Assembly: GCA_947685225.1 (NCBI GenBank)
Contig: CANTUV010000014.1
Coordinates: 7,626,001-7,690,000, forward strand
Reading direction: 5' to 3'
Origin: Garcia nutans
Taxonomy: Eukaryota > Streptophyta > Magnoliopsida > Malpighiales > Euphorbiaceae
DNA: 64,000 nucleotides
Below the pieces are notes generated by a model. The model worked only from the letters and a program-made list of their open reading frames with translations. It searched no databases and was not told where the DNA came from. How positions within the stretch are numbered: position 1 is the first letter of the stretch; the number at the start of each line of letters is the position of its first letter. Made by a program: the position numbers and the translations under genes. This document shows positions 1 to 11,143 of this stretch, in pieces.

Positions 1-983
1 TACTTTTATGGGGGGCCATGGACTGTAATATTTTAGGGAGGGGATTCTTCCCCTCTCTCTCCCTTCCCTGTTTTCACTGGAATGAAAGAATAAAATAGAA
101 TGGGGAGTGCTCATGTAGACGTTGAGTAAATTTCTATGAAACTTGAAAGATAGTTAATTGAGTCAGATCTTGTAAGGAAGGTGAGTTTCATCTCTGGTGA
201 ATTGACCAGAAAAAGCTTTGAACTTGAAAGCTTGTGTAAACTCTCATGTATTTCTTATTATAAATGTCACTAACTTTTTTCTTATCATTCAATTCAGTGA
301 GATATGCATTTGTTCCATACCATAGGTTATATTTCATTTCTATTTCTTAATTCAAAAATATTTTCAGATTTTTACTTAATATTCGGATTTTTTTTTGCGT
401 ATGCTTCGGTAAATATATTTTATGACATTATCATCATCATCATATATTCATTTGATATCATGCTACATGTCTTATTGACTATTTATTAAAAAATAAATCA
501 TAGATGAATAAAATTAGTTTCTTTTCTTTTTTTTTTTTTACTTTGGAGTGCATTTGTCTTTCTGATTTAGTTTAGTGAACAGATAAAAATGAAATAAAGA
601 AATAGTTAATACAGGAACAAATTTTATTAAAAATTTAAGAGCATACATAATAGAGGACACAAGAACAAATGCAACCAGATCCAGGTGGAAATGATTCTGT
701 TAGAAACAACAGAAAATCTTAGTCGGGAACAATCTTTGAATAAATAATTTTCAGTTATTAGAAGTTTCAATTTCGTTAATGATTTCTTTTTTCATCCATC
801 ATGGGTACAAAATACTGGAGTCCTGAGTAAGTTGAATATTGTTTGGTAATTTTGCTTGCAATTTCGTAGCTATTTCTGCTTTGCTTTTTATGAATTCAGT
901 CTTTTTATACCATATCTGGTGCATATTTATTAGACATGATCTTAACATAACATGATTCAAGTTAAAGTAGTTTCTTTTGACAG
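1..983. other. non-coding, probably intron or upstream of PPR fragment
   Basis: No coding exon is recognisable. It is AT-rich with a pyrimidine-rich patch near 45-65. Because the first recognisable PPR exon opens at a splice acceptor (984), this stretch is most simply the preceding intron, with any N-terminal exon lying left of the window. That is inference. Confidence 0.4.
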
Positions 984-3283
984 TTTAAATGGTGCAGATA
1001 TTGACATGCCTGAGTGGATGTTCTCTAAGACAATGCGTAGTGCAAAAATAAAATATACCGACCATTCTATATTGAGGATTATCCAGATATTGGGTAAACT
1101 GGGAAATTGGAGGCGAGTCCTACAAGTCATAGAGTGGCTTCGAATGCGCGAGCGCTTTAAATCTCATGGGCTAAGTTATTACTTTTTCCCTTCTTCAATG
1201 CTTTAATATAGGTCAGCATGATTTATCGTGGCACTTTTCCATTCCATATAAAATAGGTTTGAAGATCCATCAAGAAGTTCTGGTATCATGTGATTCACTT
1301 GTTATCATGTGCTGTTAAAGAGCTGGCAGTTTTAAGGGAATCCTGGAAGTAGTTACGAAGAAGGTAGTCAGTTACGTTTTATCTGCAATACGAATTGCAG
1401 AGTGATGACAAAAGCAGCTATATTAAACAGGTTTTAGGTGTCGTACTAATGAGCTTAGAAATTAAAACAACTGCCTTCATCAGTTCTCTGATCTAAAGGG
1501 TTGCCAAGTAGGGTTTTAAGTAAGGTCATGTTATAAAGTTTCAGCTGTTTCATAATGGAATTGTCCACCATTATTCTGTTTCTCTACAGGTGATTTACCA
1601 ATCTCTAGAAACAGTTGACTAAACATGAGAAGGAACCATTTCTCATGTTTTGTCCAATTATTAACTTACTATCTGGCATATTCCACTAATTTTTTTCTTT
1701 GTTGTTGATTTGAGTGATATATTATGAATGGCTTTGAGAAGTCATGGCTGCAGCAGCAGCAGCTGACTCAGAAGGATTCAATCCAATTTAGACATTGTTT
1801 TCGTTTCAGTTTCAGTTACTCTTTCTGATTCTGTTATTCAAAACCATGTTGCCAAGTGCATAAGACCTGCTTTCATTATAGTTGGGAGCATTGCAGTGCA
1901 TCGTAGTGGTTTATCTTTTGTGGCTAGGCTACTACCTTGTCTCTGTAAACATCACAATAATGCATGTACTAAAAGCAATTGGATACCAGGCTTGTTAGCA
2001 ATTGTATATCAAGTGAAATAACAATCTGTTGTGAAATCTAGAAGCTCAAAAAAGTTCTTTGAAAGTTAGGCTTTGTTTGGTAAGAAGGATGGACATCAAG
2101 AAGGGAGAATGTGGGAAAAGAAGCGGCAGTATCTTTTTCCTCATGTTTGGATGAAAAAGGGAAGAGGTGGAATCTGATAAGACCCCTTTCATATGGACAA
2201 AAAAAGGCTGTTAGATTTTGCTTTTATTGGAGAAAATTAAGGAAACAATTGAAATTTGCTTCACCTTTTTTCCTTCTCCTCACCTATATCTTTCTAAGCA
2301 AACAAATGATGTGACTTTTTCATCTCATCATTTTCCTTCCTTCTGTTCTCCTCCCAGCTTGGCATAATATTCATAAAAATTTATAGTAGTTTAAACTGAA
2401 CCTCTGCAATCACTTTACCTGTTTGCACTACCATAAAATTTTCAATGCCTCTTTTGCTATTTTTTATAAAGACCAACATTTTGAGCCTGGTTCCTGGGGA
2501 CTCTTAGTTTTCTGAAGGAACACAAAGGGTAATGTTTTTAGTGGTTTTGTGAGTAATGTATGCAAGTGGAAAAGGTTTTTGCATGGGCTCTTTTCTAGGA
2601 TTCTTCTTCCTAGGGAAGCTGGTGGATTTGAATCTATAGTGCTTTGAAATTCTTGAAGTAAACCTTTTGAATTCTATATAGAATATGCCTATTATTATTT
2701 TTATTACTCTGAAATTCTACTGCTGTCGAATTACTTCAGAAAAAACATAGTCTTTGTATATGAGTCCTTGTGAACATATATATTATTTGTTTTTCATTTA
2801 GATTTCACTGGTAAGCTTACATTTCTGGCCTTTTGCTATAGTAAAAGGCAAAACCGAAGCCTTATATTTTTACTAATCAGTGGCAAGGTATCTTCTTTAT
2901 GATGTTGTAGATACATTTATACAACTGCACTTAATGTGCTTGGGAAGGCACAAAGGCCAGTGGAGGCACTCAATGTATTTCATGCAATGCAGGTAGTATA
3001 TGACTGTTTTGATGCATAACTTTCTCTTTCTTCATCGATTGACTACTACAGGTGGCAGTTTTCTCTGACTGACTGTTTAATTTCTCTTCAGCAACAAATG
3101 TCTTCATATCCCGACTTGGTAGCTTATCGCAGTATTGCTGTCACTCTTGGACAAGCAGGGCATATGGAGCAGCTTTTTGATGTGATTGACAGCATGCAAT
3201 CTCCTCCTAAGAAAAAATTCAAAATGGCAGCATTTGAGAAGTGGGACCCTAGGTTGGAGCCGGATATTGTTGTCTACAGTGCG
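984..3283 (+). pseudogene. DG1: partial pentatricopeptide-repeat (PPR) gene, DELAYED GREENING 1-like; three exons, truncated
   Basis: Three exon-like blocks (984 to 1174/1175, 2911-2992, 3092-3283) encode consecutive PPR-type sequence, with motifs such as MPEWMFSKTMRSAKIKYTDH, VLGKAQRPVEALNVFHAMQ, PDLVAYRSIAVTLGQAGH and KKKFKMAAFEKWDPRLEPDI. From memory these match the plant PPR protein DG1 (chloroplast, needed for early chloroplast gene expression). PPR proteins bind organellar RNA. The block 2/3 junction is canonical (CAG|GTAGTA ... TTCAG|CAA) and in phase 0. The last block ends at a possible donor GCG|GTTAGT. The first junction is odd: only one G (1175) is available, so canonical GT-AG splicing shifts the frame, and an in-frame join needs a non-canonical boundary. 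No N-terminal exon and no downstream PPR exons were found in the window. It is therefore a 5'- and 3'-incomplete remnant, or a gene broken by nearby transposon insertion. Family identity is fairly sure; functional status is not. Confidence 0.65.
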
Positions 3284-4664
3284 GTTAGTAACACTTTGTA
3301 GTAAACTAGTGATCTATATTTGGAAAGTAGTTACTCCCAACTTCTCTGCTTTTTTACATTAAGACCTGTGATTGTAACTGCTGGTGATCTTACTCATGCT
3401 GTAAATCATGTTGGCCATTTATGTATATAAGTTTTGTTCCTTGAAGTCCCACGTTGGTGACTGCTGGTGATCCCTCTTATATCATGTACTTTGCTTGTGT
3501 ACCATGTATGGACTACTACTAGTAAACTGTATTATATGCATATGGATATGTGTCCATAAAGGTTTGCACTATGAAGGTGACATGATTGGATATTTTTGGG
3601 AACTACAATGAAGGTAGTACCAACTCCATTGAACCACTAACCAGTTACTTCTGGTCTGACTTCATAATTTTGGGCTGCATCCATGGTCTCTCAAAAGCTG
3701 TCAATAGATAATATAATTCTGCATGCCATGGTAGATATTGGATGACCTCAAGAGGTGCTTCATCGTCTCTAGAGCTGCATTGCAGAGTACATAAATACTT
3801 TGCAAAGGGCTTTCTTTTTGCCACAATCTTTAGGATCATTCTGAAAACAATGTCTTTACTCTCCACGATTGACCAACCCTGTAGTTGTATAAGCCCGAAT
3901 ATAGGTTAAGGATTGATCCAAGAACCGACCTTGGCCGCAAAAGAGTTTTCAACATACTATACTAGTAAGACCTTGTTTGGATGGTTAGCAGTATGGTTTA
4001 GTAATGTATGACATGATACTATAAGTATTATTTATTATATTTAGAAAAATAATATAGTATAATGATAAATAAGCTGTTTTTGTTTGATTTAATGGTATAA
4101 TATGATTGCATAAATAATAAAATGACTAGAATACCCTAAAATACATAAACCATGTAAAATCATATTAAATTTAATTTTTTAGATTCTAAAACTAAATTAA
4201 ACTAAAGGTGTAAAAACAATTTATTAAAATCTTACAAAAGAAGAAACTCAGTTTATTCAAAAAGAATAAGTTCAGGATATGTTTGGTATTTAGAAAATTT
4301 ATTGAAAATATTTTTGAAAGACAAATTTTAAACCATGGAAAATTACCAAATTGGTCGTTTGAAAACTCATCAAAATTTATAGTTTCCACACTATGAGATA
4401 ACCGTATAAAACTACACTATGGAGATAGAAGTCAAATCAAATAAGTAATTAAATCATACCATACCTTATGAAATCATAACAAACAATGAAATAAACAAGG
4501 TGTATATACATTACATTGCTTTCTTTCTTGTTGTCTTAGGTGATGGTGCTATTTCCTTACACTAATTTGACAACATCAAGTATGTATTTGTCTTGAACAG
4601 GACATCATGAGATGCCTTTTAGCTTCTTTCTTTTTTGTCTTTGATGCAGGGGAAAGGTGTGGGC
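3284..4664. other. non-coding stretch, no gene seen
   Basis: No PPR exon continues here, although the homologous gene would need many more codons. A minus-strand open frame of 73 codons at 3645-3866 is not recognisable. The rest is AT-rich. An insertion or deletion probably removed the remainder of the PPR gene. Confidence 0.4.
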
Positions 4665-5001
4665 TGTCAGTTTTCAACAATTAGGTTAGAATAGGGTTGA
4701 TTGTAGGTGGAATAGTAATCAACAATTAAGTTTATAACCTTTGAATTTAAATTATGAGGAAAAAAAATAAGATCATTACAATACTATTGGTGCTGTCTAT
4801 TTATAGTGATAATTCCTAACTAGACTAGGAATCCTAATTAAAGAAAGAATTAAAACTCTATTCCTATTCAATGATAAAATAGTAAATCCTAATCAAATAA
4901 GAAAACGGAAAACTAATGCAAATCTGAAATAAAATAGGAAATTAAATAAAATCTTAGTTGTGCTAGGAATCCAATTAGGACTAGGATTGCTCTTGCATCA
5001 T
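4665..5001 (-). repeat. 3' LTR of a degraded Ty3/Gypsy chromovirus
   Basis: On the minus strand the sequence starts TGATGCAAGAGC directly after a purine tract (CCGGAGAGAA) and ends in ...CTGACA, giving TG...CA ends and about 337 bp. A TATA motif (CTATAAATAG, near 4798-4808 on the minus strand) fits an LTR promoter. It lies just downstream of the chromodomain-integrase remnant in the same orientation. The inner boundary is well supported by the purine tract; the outer boundary is tentative. Confidence 0.55.
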
Positions 5002-5900
5002 TCTCTCCGGGTTTGAAAAAGACTCGGCTCCGACGAGTAAACCTTGATGTATTCCGCATTAATATATGGCTGGATCAACTTGCTTTAGCTCTTCTTCAGA
5101 AATCCATGTACTTTCACTTGTTCGTTTTCCAAACCACTTAACTAAAAATCGTCTATATTGGTTGCCACGCCTAGAATGGGTTCCTTGACATCCAACACTT
5201 CTTCAATAACATAAGCTTTTGCAATAGGTTGCTCTTGTACTTGTGCTTCAATGGAGGATGGTACTCCATCAAATCCATGAAAAGGATACAAGTCTTAAAC
5301 ATTAAAAACCGGATTGATTTGTAAATCAGATGGAAGATCAATTACGTAGGCATTGGAACTAATCTTCTTCAACACCTTACAAGGTCCAAACCTCCTAGAT
5401 TTCAGCTTATGATAAGTTCCTTTAGGAAAACGTTCTTGTCTTAAGTGTACGAGGACTTGGTCGCCTTCTTCAAATTCTTGTACGCGCTGATGCTGGTTGG
5501 CGGTAGAAGCATATGATGCATTGCTGTCTTTAAGGCAACTTTGACCTTTGTATGAATTTTCTTGATGTGATCAGCAAACAATTCCCCTTCAGCACTTACT
5601 CTAGCCTCTTGAAGCAAAGGTACCAAATCAAGTACATTTTGAGGTTTAAGTCCATAAGCGGCTTCAAAAGGAGTCTTCTTTATACTTCGATTGACTGAAT
5701 TGTTGTATGCAAATTTAGCTTGGGGAATAACTAGATCCCATGTCTTTGTATTGCTTCCAACGAGACATCTTAATAGATTGGCATTTAATAAAAAGTGTAA
5801 AATATTGCCACATGTCAAAATCACATTGGCTTGTTGTAATACAACGGTTTTACCATATAATTATTCCTTCCAAAGAGTCCAGCACGTGACCGCAAACTAA
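5002..5900 (-). pseudogene. chromovirus pol fragment: integrase C-terminus plus chromodomain remnant
   Basis: Minus-strand reading gives integrase C-terminal sequence with motifs NTKTWDLVIPQAKFAYNNSV and KKTPFEAAYGLKPQNVLDLV (open frame 5441-5824). Across frameshifts it continues to a LKSRRFGPCKVLKKISSNAY-type GPY/F module and a degraded chromodomain near 5040-5200. The chromodomain marks a Ty3/Gypsy chromovirus, whose integrase tail is thought to read histone marks for target choice. Everything upstream (gag, protease, RT) is missing. Only the 3' end and its LTR remain, with several frameshifts and stops, so it is an old dead fragment. Confidence 0.8.
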
Positions 5901-8900
5901 AGATTCCAAGGAGTACCCTTATAATCATTCTTCAAATTTGATACGGTGTCAAAGCAAAAATTGATTCTTACAATCCTGTATTCTTATCAGTTTGCTTGGT
6001 GATGAACTTTCAAATAATCTTTTTTTCCTGATATAGAATATTCATCGAACTTTCAATCATTTTTCTTAGTACGGAACATCACTCAAATTTTAAAAAAGGG
6101 ATTTGTACATAACTACTCTTAAAAATAAAAAACTACTCTTAAAAACAAAGTTGTTTTTAAAATTATTGCGAAGATTTTTTTTACTTTTATGAAAAAAGTG
6201 CATCAAATTTTCAAAAATACCTCATATTTCAAGCTATCTTAGTATATTATGCATATATTATATAAATGTTAATTAATAGAATTAATATATATCAATTATA
6301 TTATCTAATCATTCTCTTATAATTTAAATTCATAGTTTTACTATTTTAAATTAAAAATTTATATGATTTAGTAGTTATACACAATACATATAAAAATATA
6401 AAATATCTATACAACATATATAAAATATCTAGAAACAATATTAATAGAGAATTATATAATTATAAGTCGACATATAGTAACATAAATACACAACATATAT
6501 ATCATATTAAAAATATTATATGATTTAGAATTTGAAATACAAAAAAAAACATTTTCAGAACAACTACAAAATATTAAAAAAGAATTACACTTATTATTAA
6601 TTAAAATTTAATATATATAAATATAAATACACAATATATTCATCATAAATAAAGAATATTATATAATTCAATACTACAAAATATGTCATACATAACAAAT
6701 AAAAATAAATATCTACATAACGTTTACACGGCAGGAAAAGAGGATTATGCTTTTGCTAATTATAATTCAACATATATCGCCATATACGATACATATATCG
6801 CACTAAAAATATTATATGATTTAAAAGTTAAAATACAGTATAAAAGATATCTACATAAAATACACACATTATATATCTATGTATGTTGTGTACATATTGT
6901 CAATACGTTATATGTATGTTGTGTATATCATTTATATTTTGAGTGCGTGCTATAAATATATCTCTGTATATTATGCATATGCTGGAAAAATTAAGCACAC
7001 ATATTGAAAAAAAATTAACTCAAATAAATATTAAAATAAAATAAATATAACTCAAAAAAAAGATATAACAACATTTAGAAAATACACATTCAAAAGAAAT
7101 TAAATGAAAAAAACTAACAAAAGAAAAAAATATATATCTTTAAAGCATTTTATTAAACATATAAAATGCATTACCGTTAAAGAACAATAAAACCTTTAAC
7201 ATTATAATTTATAATTGAAAAATAACAAAAATAAAAAAATATAAATATATTTATAAATATTAAATAATATGGAAGTTCAAATCATTTTTTTTTTGCAAAT
7301 AGAAAAGAAAATAAAAGAAAGAAAGAAGAAGAGGGAGAGGGATAGAAGAGAAAAAGAAAAGAAAATAGAAAGAGGAAAGAAAAGAAAAATATTGATGGAG
7401 AGATACATTTGAAAAAAAAATACCGTATATATGAAAAAGTGAAAGTAAAATAAGGGTAGATGATGTAATTTTCTGCTTTAAAAATTCTCTTTGTCTAGTC
7501 TCTATATATCAGAAATTTACAAGTATCTTATTATTCAACTGAGAGACATAAGATGTTAATGTTTCTCTCGACTTGGTTTTCAGAAAAGCTTGACATATTT
7601 CTTTTATAGTAAAAATTGGATTAAATTCTATAACCACAAACTTCAGCTATTACGATGTGTTTTGGTGAAAGCAAAATAAAAACGAGTATCAAAATGTGGT
7701 TTCTTTGGTTGCTTCAACTAAAGATACTCGAGCTCATCTCAGTTAGCCGTGTAGGTTCGGGCTCCTCCATAGCCTGACATGGATAAAATTTATGCAAATA
7801 ATAATAATAATTTTTAGGTCCAATTAACAAAATATATATATATATATTAAATTAAATTAAATTGAGAAAATGCATATTTTTGGGTGATTTGGCCTTTTTA
7901 AAATATATATAAGCAATTTTTGTGAATTATGAATATTCATTCATAAGCATATATGATTCTTTAAGATTATAAAAATTTTAAGTTTCAGCGGAATAAAATT
8001 TTAAAAAACAAAAAAATTAAAAATATGATCACTCAAATTATTTAAATTAAATATAAATTAAATGTTACTAAATAAATATAAATTAAATTTTGGGCTAAAT
8101 AATAAAATCTCAGCTCATTATAATATTTTTACTAAATAATTATTAAAAGTCTAATAAAAAATTATTTTCTTTAATATATTTTATCTTAAAATCTCATATG
8201 AAACATGGTATATCTTATGCATTTCTCCTCATCTCCTCTCTCACCTTTTTCACTTGACCATAAAAAAAATAAATAAATAAAACACTCTATGTTTCAACCT
8301 TGGTAAAAAAAAAAAGTGAAGAGTTCCAAGCAAGCTTCAAATTCTTGCCTTTTTTTTTTTTCTATTCTTGTGGATTAAAGTTAGTATTAAATTTTTTTTA
8401 AAATTTTTATTTGAATTAGGTTTTTTTTTCTCTTTTTAATTAATTGAGCTCCAATTGAAGTTCAAATTCTAATGCTTAGAGCATCTAAAGATGATTTTAG
8501 TATTTTTGTACCAAAACTCATTTGTCCAAATTAAAGTTGAAAACAATTTGAGACAACCTTATTGATCTTCTTAATTAAAGTAATTTAATTGTATGTAGAT
8601 GTTATATATAGAGAGTGTTTTTTGTTTGGCTATAAATTTTACAATAAAATTATAGAATTAAATCATACAAATTAAATCAATTTTACATTGTAGAATTTCG
8701 AAAAGAGTGTGCTATAAAAACTCAACCTTTGGCTGACATCCATATATATGATTTATTAGTTTATTGTATAAAAACTCCAATTCTAAACCTGTCTTCACAA
8801 GCTAGAACAGAATACCAAATTAATAGCTAGCATGTTGGTTATCAAGTTACTAATACAAAAGTATTCTTTCTATCTGTTGTTAATTTTTTGTTTTTTAAAT

Positions 8901-9724
8901 TTTGCTGTTAATTTTCTAGACATGTCTTATAAATTATTAGTTAGGGTTTTTATTTTACTTCTATATTGTTGGCTTTTATATTATTTTTATTTTAATTCTA
9001 TGATGGCTTTTATTTTATTAGTTAACTAGAATTTGACTTATAATATATTATATAAATTATATTTTAGTAGGATATCTATCATTTATTTAAAAGAAAAATA
9101 AATTTTAACTAACAAATGAAAAAGTAATATTATTAGAATATTAAATGACAATGTATATATCTTACTTTGACAATAATAAAATTAGCTTTACAAAAATATC
9201 ACCTTATTCATTATGCTGTAATAATTTTAATATTATATACTATTAATTTTTCTAAAATATTATTTTTCTAAAGCATATATTAGTACTAAAAATATAAAGT
9301 ATTAAAATATACTTTTATAAATTAAAAATTGAAGATTGAATTGATTTTTTTATTAAATGTGATTGCAAATCAAGAAAATAAAAAAAAAATCAACAGTATT
9401 TATTTGATTACTTTATTTATTGCAAATTTATATAACTTTTTTTTTTAAAATCATTTATATAATATTAATTAATTATGTTATTTTCCTTCTATTTTACTCC
9501 CTAAAAAAGAGAAGAAGACGTGCCAATTTTTTCCGAATTTTCTTATTAAATGAAATGCTCTATTTTAAGATACTGTCATTAATGCAAGAAATCAAAATTC
9601 AGTCCGTTCTAAAGAAAAAAGAAACATATTTGCGACTCTCTTAAATTACTTCACCAGCACCTGCAAAAACATATTAAGCATTTTTTTATTTGATTATTCA
9701 TATTGGAATTAGTAGTTTCCTTCC
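5901..9724. other. AT-rich intergenic spacer
   Basis: No gene recognised. It holds long A/T tracts, (AT)n near 7832-7848 and a strong purine-only stretch around 7297-7390. Short open frames (for example 6683-6955) are low-complexity Tyr/Ile/Lys translations of AT-rich DNA and were not called. Confidence 0.5.
7297..7390 (+). repeat. polypurine (GA-rich) tract
   Basis: Nearly uninterrupted purines (A and G) over roughly 95 bp, with GAAAGAAAGAAGAAGAGGGA-type composition. This stands out from the AT-alternating surroundings. Such tracts can form triplex DNA or exclude nucleosomes, but no function is shown here. Confidence 0.5.
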
Positions 9725-10235
9725 ATGTCTTACAAATGGAGCATACTTGGATTAGTGGTTCAGCTTCTACTCATCACATTCAAGGTATCTTAACTAAAAT
9801 TAGAAATATTTTCTACTTATTATTTTTATAGTTCTGCAATTTGCTGTTCTCTTTCAAAATTCTCTAATTTTTATTTTTCATCTTAACATAGTTTTATTTG
9901 TTATAATATAAGTTCTCAAATTATAGATAATTCATATAATTAGTTTGCATTTGTGCATTTTTTTTTTATTTTCTATTCAAAGCAATAATAAGCTACATCT
10001 AGTTTATCAAAATTAATGTTGATTTAATGTGCTTTTATTATTTTATTTCTAGTTGAACAAGATTAGTCAACCAATAAGAGCAAAAGGAATCATTGGTCAA
10101 GGTAGTTCATGGGCTAATAGAAACTCAATTTTACCACATTGCGCAAAGAGAATCTGCAGGAAATTGTCTACTCCCAGACCCATCTCTGCTTCAACCATTG
10201 GTCTATTTCATGCTCTTTTTTTTATTATTGAGTAA
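9725..10235 (+). CDS. putative small secreted peptide gene (2 exons, about 80 aa)
   Basis: Exon 1 (9725-9784) opens with ATG and encodes a 20-residue hydrophobic leader containing WSILGLVVQLLLITF, which looks like a signal peptide. It ends at a good donor (AAG|GTATCT). A T-rich 268-bp intron closes at TTTCTAG, and exon 2 (10053-10235) continues in phase to a TAG-free 60-codon frame ending in TAA. The mature part is basic, with KGIIGQGSSWANRN and only two cysteines. The signal-peptide exon, intron and short mature exon resemble plant signalling-peptide genes. I could not match a family; a decayed EPFL-type peptide was considered but the cysteine pattern is missing. It could also be chance. Confidence 0.25.
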
Positions 10236-11143
10236 AATATTATTTATTTTTTTGAAATTTCACATAAGTGGTCAGTCCAAAATCAGAAAACTAGCAAATA
10301 ATATTGAAATTTTTGAAAAGGTTAAGACAAGACCAGCATTGAGTGGTAGGACCTAATGGCCCCAATAATATTAAATTGCCTCAAGGATGTGAAACAAAAT
10401 CTTATTAAATATTTATAGGAAAAAAATGGGAATTTTCTTTTTCTCTCTTCATAAATATTACCTCTCTAAGGAACAGCCAGTTTCTTGCCTCTAATTGCTA
10501 AGTTTGTCATTTTGCCCCCATAAATATAGAAGATCATTACAACTAACAGATGGATTTAAGCATTTATTTAAGTATTTATTTATTTATAACAAAATTTATC
10601 CTATATCCCTCCTATTTTTATAGTCTAATAATTATTTCCACACATTAAAAAAGTATAGTTAATTTAGTTTAAAATTAAATTTTTTCCTAATCCCCATTAA
10701 ATATAATACATTTCTCAAACCATCTTTAAAACTATTTATAATTGTGATGAGAAAAAGCACATTAAATGAGAATATAATATTAAAATAATAACTTTATTTA
10801 TAGTAAGTAAACCATAATTTGAAACATCAAAAAATGATATGATAAACAATAAAAATAAGACAGAGTGTTTAATAAAAATAAACAAAGATTAGAATTTTTC
10901 AGTAATTAAGCCAATATAAAATGAATAAATTACAAAACCAGGGTCACTCATATTTTCTATAGAACCGTTTTATGTTCCTGGATACACCAAAAAAAGTATT
11001 TCTATGAAAACCTCAACAAACCCTAAAGAAAGGAAAGCAATGAAAAAAAAGGGACTCAAAATTGGGTCACATGCATCAAGCTACCAGGTGATACATCACA
11101 CAATCCATCCACAACCATTCAGATGCCTTCCTGAATTCAATTC
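10236..11143. other. intergenic, includes 3' UTR of the GRWD1 gene
   Basis: No open frame of note. The right-hand part (about 10900-11143) should hold the 3' UTR and polyadenylation signals of the minus-strand WD40 gene ending at 11144. A/T-rich elements near 10,900-10,930 are candidates, but no specific signal is decisive. Confidence 0.4.

Noticed and set aside
3645..3866. 73-codon minus-strand frame
   Set aside because: Looks composition-normal, but no family recognised, no splice context, and flanking frames are full of stops.
6683..6955. 90-codon Tyr/Ile-rich frame
   Set aside because: Low-complexity product of AT-rich DNA with internal TATATC/TACATA repetition.
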